From contig CAJOND010000014.1 of assembly GCA_905236675.1 (NCBI GenBank), positions 1 through 57,304 of the forward strand: a stretch of 57,304 nt of DNA, written 5' to 3'. Below the pieces are notes generated by a model that worked only from the letters and a program-made list of their open reading frames with translations, was not told the DNA's origin and ran no database searches. The position numbers and the translations under genes are program-made. Positions 16,280-24,983 of this stretch are shown one piece after another. Origin of the DNA: Candidatus Rifleibacteriota bacterium. Lineage in GTDB: Bacteria > Muiribacteriota > Ozemobacteria > Ozemobacterales > Ozemobacteraceae. How positions within the stretch are numbered: position 1 is the first letter of the stretch; each line of letters begins with the position of its first letter.

Positions 16280-17327
16280 TCATTTCCTCCTCACCTGGTC
16301 TAGAAACAATAATTTCGCCCTTGCTTTCTAATTTCTTGACCAATTTAACTATACGCTGCTGTGCCTGGTCAACGTCACGCATTCTAACAGGTCCCATGTA
16401 AGCCATATCTTCTTTAAGCATTTCAGCGGCACGTTTAGACATATTTTTAAAGAATTTTTCCTTAACTTCGTCAGTAACACCCTTAAGTGCAAGAGAAAGA
16501 TCCTTCTGGTCGATTTCCTTGAACAAACGTTGCAAGCCACGGTCGTCGATAAGAACAACATCTTCGAATACGAACATCTTCTTTTTGATTTCGTCGGCAA
16601 GTATTGGTTCCTGAACTTCCATGGTTTCGATAATGGTTTTTTCTGTGGCACGGTCAACAGAATTCAATACACTGATGATTGTATCAATACCGCCAACAGT
16701 AGTAAGATCCTGACCAATAATAGAAGAAAGCTTTTCTTCCAGGTAGTTTTCAACTTCACGAGTAATTTCAGGGCTGGTTCTATCCATCAAAGCCAAACGT
16801 TTGGCTATTTCAATCTGAGAGTCATGATCCATTGACTGCAAAACAACTGCTGCTTTTTCGGGCTGCAAATAAGCCATAATCATAGCCACAAGTTGTGGAT
16901 GCTCATTTTGAATAAGAGTCGCCAACTGGCTAGGATCTGCGGTTCTAGCAGCTTCAAAAGGTTGCAACTGTAGAGAAGTACCCATTCTTGCCAAAATTTC
17001 TAATGCCTTGCCTGGTCCAACCGTTTTTTCAAGCAAGAGTTTTGCGTATTCCAAACCACCTTCAGCGTAAAATTTTCTAGCCATCATCATCTGTTCAAAC
17101 TCAAATAAAACAGAAAGCTTTTCTTCAGTTGAAATTTTTCGCTGTTTAGCAATCTCTATAGTAAGAGTTTCTATTTCCTGGTCAGAAAGAGATTGAAGTA
17201 TTACACGGCTTGTTTCTGGTCCTAAAAATACGAGAAGAATAGCAGCTTTTGCTTTACCCGCTATATTAAGAACCGGCAGGTCTTCTGGTTTAATAACTAC
17301 TTGTTGCGGTTGGGAATCAATGGCCAA
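16272..17327 (-). CDS. fliG: FliG flagellar motor switch protein
   Basis: This 351-aa, full-length protein has an N-terminal FliF-binding domain (GKAKAAILLVFLGPETSRVI), a middle domain with the EHPQ motif (QNEHPQLVAMIMAYLQPE, about 140-158), and a torque-generating C-terminal domain (FEDVVLIDDRGLQRLFKEIDQKDL, KEKFFKNMSKRAAEML, GPVRMRDVDQAQQ). Charged residues for the MotA interface are present. It follows fliF by 18 nt and overlaps the FliG-like gene that comes next. Confidence 0.97.
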   Translation of the reverse strand: MAIDSQPQQVVIKPEDLPVLNIAGKAKAAILLVFLGPETSRVILQSLSDQEIETLTIEIAKQRKISTEEKLSVLFEFEQMMMARKFYAEGGLEYAKLLLEKTVGPGKALEILARMGTSLQLQPFEAARTADPSQLATLIQNEHPQLVAMIMAYLQPEKAAVVLQSMDHDSQIEIAKRLALMDRTSPEITREVENYLEEKLSSIIGQDLTTVGGIDTIISVLNSVDRATEKTIIETMEVQEPILADEIKKKMFVFEDVVLIDDRGLQRLFKEIDQKDLSLALKGVTDEVKEKFFKNMSKRAAEMLKEDMAYMGPVRMRDVDQAQQRIVKLVKKLESKGEIIVSRPGEEEMIG

Positions 17328-17345
17328 GATGTTTTCTCCTAATTA

Positions 17346-19241
17346 TTAACTATTTAACCATCCTCTGATAACCTGGATAGCATCATCAGGCTTGCTTTCA
17401 ATAAGGTCTCTAACACGTTTTTCAAGAGCATCACGAGCCAAAGCTTCGGCATTGAGTTTATTGAGCTCACCTTCTCTTTCTTTATCACGTTCTGAAACAA
17501 TCTTTTCAAGTCTTTCGACTTCGCTTTGAAGTTTGCCATCAGCCTTTTTCTGAAAAGCTTCACGATAAGCAAATTTTTCTTCGGGACTCATTTCTTCAAA
17601 ATCAGGTGGCAAAGAATCATTTTCAGCAGCATACTTAAGAGCTTGAAGTTTAAGATCCTGAACTTTACGTTTCTTTTCAGCAAGGTCTGTAATTTCTGGG
17701 AACCAGTTTTTAACGTCAGAGAAACGCTTTTCATATTCGGCCCATTGCTTTTCATTCTGTTCAAGCAATTCTTTCTGACGTTTCTGGCGAAGTCTTTCAG
17801 CTTCTTTAGCTGCTTCTTCCAAACGTTTCTGTTCTTTTGCAAGACTTCTAGCTTTGGTAATTCTAGCAACAATATAAATTCCACCTATTAAAATTGGGAA
17901 AGCCATAAGTAGGCCCATTATGATCTTAAACATTTCTTTTTCCTGCTCCTTTTTTAGAGCCATTTCACGTCTTGCACGTTCTAACTCGTCATTCTTGAAT
18001 GGCATTACCATAAGATTAATTTTATCACCGCGGAGTTTGTTATAACCAATAGTATTTTGCGCTACCTGCAAAATCTGGTCTTCCATTGATTTAAATTCTG
18101 AAGGGTCACCATTGATTACAACAGAAGCAGTCATTCTTCTTATCGTACCCTGCTCTTTTATAAATTTTTCTTTTGATTTGGTTACTTCATAGTTGGTAAT
18201 TGTTCCATCACGCTTATATTTGTTTAACACACCATTTTCAGTACCAGGGTATGCAGGAGAACCTGGAGGGAGATTTGAATTTACACCTGGTTCACCATCT
18301 TCTATAAGGTCTCTACCTTCATATTCTTCATTTTCTGTTTTTTGGGAAATAACAATGCCTTGATTAGTGCCTTCTAGCGGAATTACTACATCACTAACAG
18401 CTTCCTTCTGATCAAAATCCATTTCAAGGCGAACCTGAGCAATAGCCTTACCATCACCAAACATATGCTCTAATGTTCTCTGTAGGGCACCTTGCAAATA
18501 TCTTTCACGATCTCTTGTAATTTTAATCTGTATGGTCTGCGCTTTATCAATAGTCATTAATTCTTCGTCTTCTATTAGACGAGTTAAATCATTTGCCTGA
18601 TCATCGCATATTTTAACCTTTTCAGGTTCAAGACCTTCAACTGCAGAACATATAAAATCACGAATAGCTCTTATTTGGTTAGGTTCAACTGAAGAGTTTG
18701 GTTTCAGTTTTAAAAGAACACTTGCAGATGGTTCTTTCTGGTCTTCTTTGAAAGTTGTCTTTTTGGGTTTAACTATATTAACGTTTGCATCTTCTATTGG
18801 TCCCATACGTTTTAAGGCATAAACAATTTCTTCCTGCAAACCTCTTACATAATTCAAATCGAATTCCTGCTGGGTTGTACCTTGGAATAAAGAGCGTTGA
18901 TCTATAAGTTTTTCCCAACCTGCCTTTGCTTCAGGGAGTACCTTTTCTTCAGAAAGTTTTAATAAAATAGTTGATTTATCCAGTTTGGGAACAAGTATTT
19001 CGTTGGCTGTTTTACCTATTTTATAATCTAACCCCAACTCAGTAAGCTTTGCATTAATTTTGCTTGCATCTTCTAGCTTTAATTCTTCCTGAAAAAGAGG
19101 AATGTATTCTTTTTCGGTGCCCCACATTGACGCCACAATAATAGCGACAACAACCAATGCGACAACAGAACCTAAAATAATACGCTGTGTTTTTGACAGC
19201 TTATTTATCGGTTCCCACAGTTGCCTGAGGTAATCGTTCAT
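17346..19241 (-). CDS. fliF: FliF MS-ring protein with extended cytoplasmic tail
   Basis: This 631-aa protein has membrane segment 1 near 22-42 and YscJ/FliF ring-building motifs (YIPLFQEELKLEDASKI, YVRGLQEEIVYALKRMGPIEDANV, ASVLLKLKP). A periplasmic Gly/Pro-rich loop and a second TM segment near 435-459 (IIMGLLMAFPILIGGIYIV) follow. The last ~170 residues form a Lys/Glu/Arg-rich coiled coil far longer than the usual FliF tail, ending in the FliG-binding helix DAIQVIRGWLNS. It anchors the basal body and C ring in the inner membrane. The 348 bp before it hold repeat arrays rather than an obvious promoter. Confidence 0.95.
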   Translation of the reverse strand: MNDYLRQLWEPINKLSKTQRIILGSVVALVVVAIIVASMWGTEKEYIPLFQEELKLEDASKINAKLTELGLDYKIGKTANEILVPKLDKSTILLKLSEEKVLPEAKAGWEKLIDQRSLFQGTTQQEFDLNYVRGLQEEIVYALKRMGPIEDANVNIVKPKKTTFKEDQKEPSASVLLKLKPNSSVEPNQIRAIRDFICSAVEGLEPEKVKICDDQANDLTRLIEDEELMTIDKAQTIQIKITRDRERYLQGALQRTLEHMFGDGKAIAQVRLEMDFDQKEAVSDVVIPLEGTNQGIVISQKTENEEYEGRDLIEDGEPGVNSNLPPGSPAYPGTENGVLNKYKRDGTITNYEVTKSKEKFIKEQGTIRRMTASVVINGDPSEFKSMEDQILQVAQNTIGYNKLRGDKINLMVMPFKNDELERARREMALKKEQEKEMFKIIMGLLMAFPILIGGIYIVARITKARSLAKEQKRLEEAAKEAERLRQKRQKELLEQNEKQWAEYEKRFSDVKNWFPEITDLAEKKRKVQDLKLQALKYAAENDSLPPDFEEMSPEEKFAYREAFQKKADGKLQSEVERLEKIVSERDKEREGELNKLNAEALARDALEKRVRDLIESKPDDAIQVIRGWLNS

Positions 19242-19389
19242 TTATCTGCACTCCCTATTTATGACTCCTATTGGATTGTTTGTTGTTATTTATCTATTTT
19301 TTCATAGGAGTTTTTGTGTATATATATTTATAGTACGCCAAACAAATTCTGTAAAGAGCTTAAAAAAAATAATTAAAATTATTTTTTTT

Positions 19390-19518
19390 AGAGTCTAGAG
19401 ATAAGAGATAAGAGGCAAGAGAATTGATTACTTCTCAAATTTTCGTAAATTACATATAATTCTACAATTTGCATTTCAAATAATCCCCTTAATCTCTAAT
19501 CTCTTTTCTCTAATCTCT
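19390..19518. repeat. two 7-bp-period arrays between fliE and fliF
   Basis: The 348-bp gap 19242-19589 has no gene. One array (19390-19424) reads AGAGTCT, AGAGATA, AGAGATA, AGAGGCA, AGAGAAT in strict 7-nt register. A second in opposite orientation (19484-19518) reads TCCCCTT, AATCTCT, AATCTCT, TTTCTCT, AATCTCT. A small stem AAGACC/GGTCTT (19521-19537) follows. The two arrays are inverted relative to each other and could pair. They interrupt an otherwise tight flagellar operon. Confidence 0.7.
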
Positions 19519-19589
19519 AAAAGACCAAATAGGTCTTAAAAAACCAATCTATTATCAAGCAATAAAACCAGTACAAAGACTAAGCGAAC

Positions 19590-19892
19590 TTAAAAGTTCA
19601 TCCTCATTATTTCTTTATATGCTTCAATAACCTTTCCACGAACTTCAATAGTAAGATTCATTGCCGTTTTAGCTTTTTCTGCAGCAATCATAACATCATG
19701 AAGGTTATCTACTCTGCCTAAGACAGCATCCTGAGTAAGTTTATCAGATTCTTTTCCCAGCATTTCAACTTCATCAATAGCTGTTTGAAGCTTGTCAAGG
19801 AAGCATCCCCACTGTTCCTTTGCATTAGTTGTAGGTCTTCTAGGTTTATCACTAAGAACACCATGTAATGGATGGTTTTCGTTTATTCGCAT
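19590..19892 (-). CDS. fliE: FliE, MS-ring/rod junction protein
   Basis: This 100-aa protein has a FliE C-terminal region (VDNLHDVMIAAEKAKTAMNLTIEVRGKVIEAYKEIMRMNF) that is highly typical, including the final helix needed to join the rod to FliF. The N-terminus (HPLHGVLSDKPRRP) is more variable. GGGAGC precedes the start. The gene is separated from flgC by a 198-bp repeat block and from fliF by another 348 bp of repeats. Confidence 0.93.
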   Translation of the reverse strand: MRINENHPLHGVLSDKPRRPTTNAKEQWGCFLDKLQTAIDEVEMLGKESDKLTQDAVLGRVDNLHDVMIAAEKAKTAMNLTIEVRGKVIEAYKEIMRMNF

Positions 19893-19910
19893 TTGTTGCT
19901 CCCTGATTAA

Positions 19911-20087
19911 AGATATAAGATATAAGATGTAAGAAGAGTTAAGAAATTAGAGAGGCCTTTACACTTAAACTAAATTTTGCTCTAGTTCAGTCACCCTTCC
20001 TGCCTGTTTTCGACAGGCTTCCTCTCCTCAAGAAGAGGCTTTAGTAATTCTCAATTCTCAATTTTCATCTTTCAGTTTTCCGTTTTC
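19911..20087. repeat. composite repeat: 7-bp arrays flanking palindromes
   Basis: AGATATA, AGATATA, AGATGTA (19911-19931) start a 7-nt register that decays over the next three units. A GC-richer core holds GCCTGT/ACAGGC (20002-20018) and a CCTCT/AGAGG stem (20021-20038). A pyrimidine array then runs AATTCTC, AATTCTC, AATTTTC, ATCTTTC, AGTTTTC, CGTTTTC (20046-20087). The core resembles the REP-like block at 4078-4166. The whole block fills the gap between flgC and fliE. Confidence 0.7.
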
Positions 20088-20090
20088 AGC

Positions 20091-20531
20091 TTACTTACTG
20101 CTAATATTCAGTGCAGCATTAGTAATATCTTTGGCTGAATTGATACAGGTTACGTTTGCTTCGTATGCACGGGTAGCCGTAATCATATCTACCATTTCAT
20201 GAACGATGTCTATATTTGGTCTTCTAACATATCCATCAGGATCTGCATCAGGATGATTAGGATCATATTCCAGCTTGAATGGTGTCATATCATCTAATAT
20301 TGCATTTACTCTAACACCGCGACCAGGTTCCTGCGGATATATTCTATCCATATAAGCTCGTTGTCCATAAGCATGTCGTGCTTCGAATATAGCCATTTTT
20401 CTACGGAATGGACCACCGTCTTGTGTTCTAGTTGTGTTGACGTTAGCAATATTGTTAGAAATAACATCCATGCGGAGACGTTCCGCGGTTAGACCACTTG
20501 AAGAAATATCAATACTTCTGAACATTGACAT
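20091..20531 (-). CDS. flgC: FlgC, proximal rod protein
   Basis: This 146-aa protein has the rod/hook N-terminal motif SSSGLTAERLRMDVISNNIANVNTT and the FlgC C-terminal signature YVRRPNIDIVHEMVDMITATRAYEANV. It forms part of the proximal rod with FlgB and FlgF. Its ATG shares one base with the flgB TGA stop (TGATG), so the two genes are translationally coupled. Confidence 0.96.
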   Translation of the reverse strand: MSMFRSIDISSSGLTAERLRMDVISNNIANVNTTRTQDGGPFRRKMAIFEARHAYGQRAYMDRIYPQEPGRGVRVNAILDDMTPFKLEYDPNHPDADPDGYVRRPNIDIVHEMVDMITATRAYEANVTCINSAKDITNAALNISSK

Positions 20532-20953
20532 CAGGCCTTACCTCCTCTGCTTATAACATCATTCAACTGAGAGAACATTTGAGCAAGCCTATTGGCATGA
20601 ATCTGATAAGTCATGGTATTTTTTGCCAAATCGCTCATTTCAACATCAATATCAACATTATTTTTATCGTTTCTCATTATATGAATACGGTCTTTAATAG
20701 TTGTCGGACCTACAAGCATATAATCTGTATTTCCTATTGGAATATGCTTGTCATTTTCTCTACGACCAATAATGTCAACTTTTCCATCAAAAACTTTAGC
20801 CATTTCGTCTTCAAAAGTCACAATTTGTCGTTTAAATAAGGGAGTATTAACATTGGCTATATTATTAGAAATTACCGATTGGCGTTTTGCAGCAACGTCT
20901 AAACCTTTAGACAGTAAATTAAAAGTTGCAGTCCCTGTAAGTCTTTCGAACAT
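20531..20953 (-). CDS. flgB: FlgB, proximal rod protein
   Basis: This 140-aa protein has the rod-protein N-terminal motif KGLDVAAKRQSVISNNIANVNTPLFKR and the C-terminal VDIDVEMSDLAKNTMTYQIHANRL, both typical of FlgB. It is the first gene of the flagellar operon. GGGAG lies upstream of the ATG and a sigma-28-like promoter starts about 35 bp further up. Confidence 0.96.
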   Translation of the reverse strand: MFERLTGTATFNLLSKGLDVAAKRQSVISNNIANVNTPLFKRQIVTFEDEMAKVFDGKVDIIGRRENDKHIPIGNTDYMLVGPTTIKDRIHIMRNDKNNVDIDVEMSDLAKNTMTYQIHANRLAQMFSQLNDVISRGGKA

Positions 20954-20987
20954 TATTTAACTCCCTTTTATATAGATTCTTCTATAT

Positions 20988-21015
20988 CAATCGGCAATTA
21001 TCTGAAATTTATTTA
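20988..21015 (-). promoter_or_regulatory. sigma-28 (FliA/SigD)-like promoter before flgB
   Basis: On the minus strand TAAA (21015-21012), 16 nt, then GCCGATTG (20995-20988) matches the flagellar sigma consensus TAAA-N14-16-GCCGATAT at 9 of 12 positions or better. It sits 35 bp before the flgB start. Similar sites are found at 36795-36822 and 46156-46182. Confidence 0.65.
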
Positions 21016-21034
21016 GAAAAAAGATTTATATAAT

Positions 21035-21139
21035 AGATATAAGATATAAGATTTAAGAAATAAGAGATAAGAGATAAGAGATAAGAGATAAGAGGTATCT
21101 TCTATCTTCTATCTTCTATCTTCTATCTTCTATCTATAG
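21035..21139. repeat. fifteen-unit 7-bp array that switches from purine to pyrimidine units
   Basis: Nine units in exact register (AGATATA x2, AGATTTA, AGAAATA, AGAGATA x4, AGAGGTA; 21035-21097) run straight into five TCTTCTA units (21098-21132) and TCTATAG. The two halves are roughly complementary and could form a long hairpin. The array lies between flgB and the U32 gene; nothing else stands out in the 299-bp gap. Confidence 0.85.
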
Positions 21140-21252
21140 ATAGCATAATGAAGTTTGACGTACAAGACCCTAAATTATTTTTTTATATAATTTTTAATAA
21201 GGGATGAAAAATAAGTGAACAAAAGACTTAAGGTTTAGTGGTTGGTGGCAAG

Positions 21253-23418
21253 TCAGGAAAGAAATTTTAAAATCGGGTGAAAATCTTCTTCGGGTGAAAG
21301 TGCAATATCTATCTGTATCGGAAATTTTGTTTTACAAAGTTTGGCAGGTCTTTTTTCTAAAAACATCGCTGTTACCCCATTTCCTATAGAAAGTGTGAAA
21401 AACTTATCTTTGTGACTATTAGAAACCATTTGTTTTGCATTAATAGCCCCTTTAAATCTAGTAAAGGAAACAAGAGGGTTCCAGGCAACTGAACTTCTAT
21501 AAGCTTTTAGATTATCTGGTATTTTTTCGTTAATCCATTCTTTTGAAAGAACAGAATCTATACCACTCTTTCTAATGTAATCCAAAGCGGAAAAATTAGC
21601 TACGTTAAAACACCAGTCTAACTCAAAAGATAGCTGAGGCAAAAGCCTTGAAAGCTTAAAAGCTTCCCAGCCAAAGCATAAAAAATTTCCTTCTTTAACA
21701 TCTTTTAATTCAGAATATATTTCTTTAAACTGTTTATAATTCAGAATAGGCGGCAGCCAATAAGATATTTTTGATTTATCTGCATGAATAGATATTTTCT
21801 CTCTTTGCAGCCAAGGAACAACAAAATATTTGTCTTTAAGCTCAGATGTAAGTAATCCAACCTCATTCCATATTCGAAATCTGTTGGATTGTGTTTTTAA
21901 AAACTGCCCACAATCGTTAGATTTTGGGAAAGTGGCAGACAAAGGCTGACTAAAGGGGTCTTTTGATTTTGAACTTAATAATATTAACAGCTCACGTTTC
22001 ATCGACTTCAACGCAGAAGCACTAATGAAAAGCTTCTTGTCTAATTGTTTAAAATCATGAGAACTAGCCTTAAAATTTTCACCCAGATTTTCAAATTTTT
22101 CCTGTATAGGTCCCTCATCCAGGCCATTTTGATTCGCTCTTTTTAATAATTCGTCTGTTTCTAAGTGTATTTTTTGCCCATCAATAAGAGTTTCAACTCC
22201 AAGAGAAGTATTTTCCTTGCCGAACCAGACTAATTCAATCGGTATTCTTTCCAAAGATTTGTTCCAAAGAGATTTCCATGCATCTTCGCTATTTTTCGAT
22301 GTTCTTCTTAATTCAGTATTCTTTGGCAGTTTGCTTGATAAGCCTCTGACCCAAATAAGATTTTTCCCTGAACTGTCTTTTTTTATATAAGTAATTATAG
22401 AGCCTTTTTTTTCATTAGCTTCATACCAAAATAACCCGTCACCCGTATTTATTTCATTTTTTTCAATAACTTCAACCAAACCATTTAAGACTTTCCCTGT
22501 AGTAACACCTACAATTAAGCCTTCCCTTCCCTGGTTTTTACCTGTTTTCCAGTCATCTGGTCTTTGTATCCCATAAAAGAATCCATTTGATGAAGCTCTA
22601 GAAAAGACTTCATCCAAGCTTTTATCATCACCAGTATCTTTCCCATCTATAGCTGATCGGTAAGCTTTTACAACCTGATATACATATTCTGGGCTCTTCA
22701 TTCTTCCTTCAATTTTTAAGGAAGTTACCCCAGTTCTTTTTAAAAGATCAATATCGCTAATCAACCTTAAATCTTTGGGGCTGAACAGAGGTTCATACTT
22801 TTTTGAAGAATCTATGCAATATTCCTTACGACAGGGTTGGGCACAAGTTCCACGATTACCTGAACGAGGTCCCAAAGAAGCACTCCAGAAACATCTTCCT
22901 GAAATACTATAACACATAGCCCCATGAACAAAGACTTCTATTTCAAAAGGGCTATTTTTAACTATTTCAGATATTTCATCCTTGGTTGTTTCTCTAGGAA
23001 GTATTATTCTAGTAAAACCTAGCTCTTTGAGTTCTTCTATGCCACCCTGCCCGAACCATGCTCCTTGAGTACTAAGATGTAATGGAATTTTGCTATTCCT
23101 CTTTCGGAGTTCTGCCGCAATGCCAATATCTTGAATTATCAGAGAATCAGGCTGCAAACTTTCCATAAAATCAAGAGTTTTGCAAAGCATAGGCCATTCG
23201 TGCTCAAATACTATAGTATTGAGGGTAATATATAGTTTTACATTAGAAGCCTTAGTAACTCTTCTTGCCCACTTCAAACCATCTTCATCAAAATTCGAAG
23301 CAAAAGCTCTTGCACCAAAATGTTTGCCAGCAAGATAAACAGCATCAGCACCAGCTATAATAGCAGCTTTTAAACAGTCAATACTGCCAGCTGGAGCAAG
23401 AAGTTCCGGTTTATTCAT
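21253..23418 (-). CDS. U32-family peptidase, RlhA-like with DUF3656-type C-terminus
   Basis: The 721-aa protein starts NKPELLAPAGSIDCLKAAI, the standard U32 opening, with GADAVYLAGKHFGARAFASNF. It has the U32 cysteine cluster GRCFWSASLGPRSGNRGTCAQPCRKEY near residues 170-200, and KIEGRMKSPEYVYQVVKAYR. The long C-terminal half fits the DUF3656-containing U32 proteins. E. coli RlhA and TrhP of this family hydroxylate RNA bases with prephenate and an Fe-S cluster; older annotations say collagenase. Which RNA it modifies cannot be told here. It is the last gene of a four-gene operon, 6 nt after aroQ. Confidence 0.88.
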   Translation of the reverse strand: MNKPELLAPAGSIDCLKAAIIAGADAVYLAGKHFGARAFASNFDEDGLKWARRVTKASNVKLYITLNTIVFEHEWPMLCKTLDFMESLQPDSLIIQDIGIAAELRKRNSKIPLHLSTQGAWFGQGGIEELKELGFTRIILPRETTKDEISEIVKNSPFEIEVFVHGAMCYSISGRCFWSASLGPRSGNRGTCAQPCRKEYCIDSSKKYEPLFSPKDLRLISDIDLLKRTGVTSLKIEGRMKSPEYVYQVVKAYRSAIDGKDTGDDKSLDEVFSRASSNGFFYGIQRPDDWKTGKNQGREGLIVGVTTGKVLNGLVEVIEKNEINTGDGLFWYEANEKKGSIITYIKKDSSGKNLIWVRGLSSKLPKNTELRRTSKNSEDAWKSLWNKSLERIPIELVWFGKENTSLGVETLIDGQKIHLETDELLKRANQNGLDEGPIQEKFENLGENFKASSHDFKQLDKKLFISASALKSMKRELLILLSSKSKDPFSQPLSATFPKSNDCGQFLKTQSNRFRIWNEVGLLTSELKDKYFVVPWLQREKISIHADKSKISYWLPPILNYKQFKEIYSELKDVKEGNFLCFGWEAFKLSRLLPQLSFELDWCFNVANFSALDYIRKSGIDSVLSKEWINEKIPDNLKAYRSSVAWNPLVSFTRFKGAINAKQMVSNSHKDKFFTLSIGNGVTAMFLEKRPAKLCKTKFPIQIDIALSPEEDFHPILKFLS

Positions 23419-23424
23419 AAAAAA

Positions 23425-23847
23425 TTATTCTCTCTCAATAAACCAGATAAGAGCTAAATGGTAAACTTCAGAACCAAGACCGCATATAACACCTTTAGCA
23501 ACAGAACTTATATAGGAGTTACGTCTGAATTCTTCCCTAGAGAAAATGTTACTTATATGAACTTCAACAACCTCTGCTTCAATTGCAACAATACAATCTC
23601 TTAATGCTATACTGGTATGAGCTAAGGCTCCAGGATTCAAAATAATTTTTGCACCTTTTGGCAATTCCTGCAGAAAATCTATTATTGCACCTTCTGAATT
23701 GCTTTGAAAAAATTTTATTTCTTCATTGTTAGCAAAAGCTGTTTCTTCTAAATCTCTATTAATATCTTGAAGAGTAAGATTGCCATATATTTTTGGTTCT
23801 CTTCGTCCAAGAAGAATTAAATTAGGTCCGTTTACTACATATATCAT
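23425..23847 (-). CDS. aroQ: type II 3-dehydroquinate dehydratase
   Basis: This 140-aa protein converts 3-dehydroquinate to 3-dehydroshikimate in the shikimate pathway. It has the family motifs GPNLILLGRREPKIYG (catalytic Arg and Tyr loop), FQSNSEGAIIDFLQ, LNPGALAHTSIALRDCI and EVHISNIFSREEFRRNSY. It overlaps the upstream gene by 4 nt. Its presence in an operon with a U32 protein is notable because U32 RNA hydroxylases use prephenate, a downstream product of this pathway. Confidence 0.95.
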   Translation of the reverse strand: MIYVVNGPNLILLGRREPKIYGNLTLQDINRDLEETAFANNEEIKFFQSNSEGAIIDFLQELPKGAKIILNPGALAHTSIALRDCIVAIEAEVVEVHISNIFSREEFRRNSYISSVAKGVICGLGSEVYHLALIWFIERE

Positions 23848-24980
23848 TGTTTTTCACCTTTGTTATCTGGCAAGAAAAGTGTATCTAGAAGAGCATAAGA
23901 GCTCTTCAAAAAAGTAACAAATTCAGAAGCAGTTCTTAAACCAAAAAGTCTGGTAAAAAACCTGTTTTTAGTTCCCCAATAGCGCTGCATGAATTTTTTA
24001 AGTTCTATATTGGTCCAAAGATAATCATCTCTAATAATGATGTGATCAATATATTTACAGACAGGAAGGGTTCCGCCATTTCCAAACCATGAATGACTTA
24101 CTAATAAACAAGCTTCAGCACCCATTGCTCGGATTTCTTTTAGTTTATTAGTAACTTCTTCCATTTTAACAGCCTCTGGTTCATATAGCCAAATTCGTTT
24201 TACAGGAATAAGTATATCTCTATAAGGCACGGATTCATCACTTAAAAAAGAAATGCTGATATTTATTTTCAGTTTATTAATAGTGTTTCTAAGCAAATTG
24301 ATTTCTTCTACAGTCCATTTTGAAGGATTAAAATGGAAAGAATCAAAACTAGAACTTGTAAGCCATTCCAGTAAATTAGACAACCAATCCACGCCAGGAA
24401 AAGTAAATAAACCTGTTGAGAATTCTTCTAAGCCTAGCCAAGGCTGCCATATTTCGATATTATGAACACTTAACCATTTTTCTGGAAGCATATAGTAGCC
24501 CACATCAATTAGTGGTTCTTTAGGTAAATCTAAAAGAGAAACCAAATCATTCTTCATTTGGTCACAATAACCATTAAGCTCTATTCCTCTAAGCATATTT
24601 AGAATAGCCGATTTCCCTGTTCCATAAATAACAAAATCAAAAATTTTGGTTAGATCTGATTTAATAAAGTTACAGCCTACTTTTGCATTAGGAAAAGTTT
24701 CTCGAATAGCTGTAACAATTGATTTAACTTCATCTGTATTCGGTTCCTCAGCAAGACGACATATAACATTTTTAACCAAAGAAGAATCATAAAGACTCAG
24801 CATATCTTTTATCTGAGTTACAGGAACATCTATAACAGCTATTTTGTCAGAATCCAGACCTTTTAAGCAGTATAAACCTATAGGAGCCGACCTGTAAATT
24901 GAATGTCGCCAAGAAAGCTTGTTTTTAACAGAAGCTGCCGCTAATTCAATTAAAAGTATTTCATTATTTGCCTTGCTCAT
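23844..24980 (-). CDS. B12-binding/radical-SAM-like protein without the Fe-S cysteines
   Basis: This 378-aa protein is not firmly recognised. Residues about 60-150 look like a Rossmann B12-binding domain from radical-SAM methyltransferase-type proteins (VKSIVTAIRETFPNAKVGCNF, then FDFVIYGTGKSAILNMLRGIE where the family has the GEGE turn). The rest resembles the barrel half (FNPSKWTVEEINLLRNTINKL, IRAMGAEACLLVSHSWFGNGG). No CxxxCxxC is present; the few cysteines are scattered, so it cannot bind the usual cluster. It is 4 nt after the DsrE-like gene and overlaps aroQ. A pseudoenzyme or partner protein is inferred. Confidence 0.5.
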   Translation of the reverse strand: MSKANNEILLIELAAASVKNKLSWRHSIYRSAPIGLYCLKGLDSDKIAVIDVPVTQIKDMLSLYDSSLVKNVICRLAEEPNTDEVKSIVTAIRETFPNAKVGCNFIKSDLTKIFDFVIYGTGKSAILNMLRGIELNGYCDQMKNDLVSLLDLPKEPLIDVGYYMLPEKWLSVHNIEIWQPWLGLEEFSTGLFTFPGVDWLSNLLEWLTSSSFDSFHFNPSKWTVEEINLLRNTINKLKINISISFLSDESVPYRDILIPVKRIWLYEPEAVKMEEVTNKLKEIRAMGAEACLLVSHSWFGNGGTLPVCKYIDHIIIRDDYLWTNIELKKFMQRYWGTKNRFFTRLFGLRTASEFVTFLKSSYALLDTLFLPDNKGEKQ

Positions 24981-24983
24981 AAT

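Noticed and set aside
16530..17891. Open frames on both strands across fliG and fliF
   Set aside because: They are alternative-frame shadows of well-identified flagellar genes, with implausible compositions.
21035..21139. Regular repeats that might be taken for a CRISPR array
   Set aside because: Units are 7 bp, contiguous, and lack unique spacers; no cas genes are present.
23844..24980. Active radical-SAM methyltransferase
   Set aside because: No CxxxCxxC motif is present anywhere in the protein.
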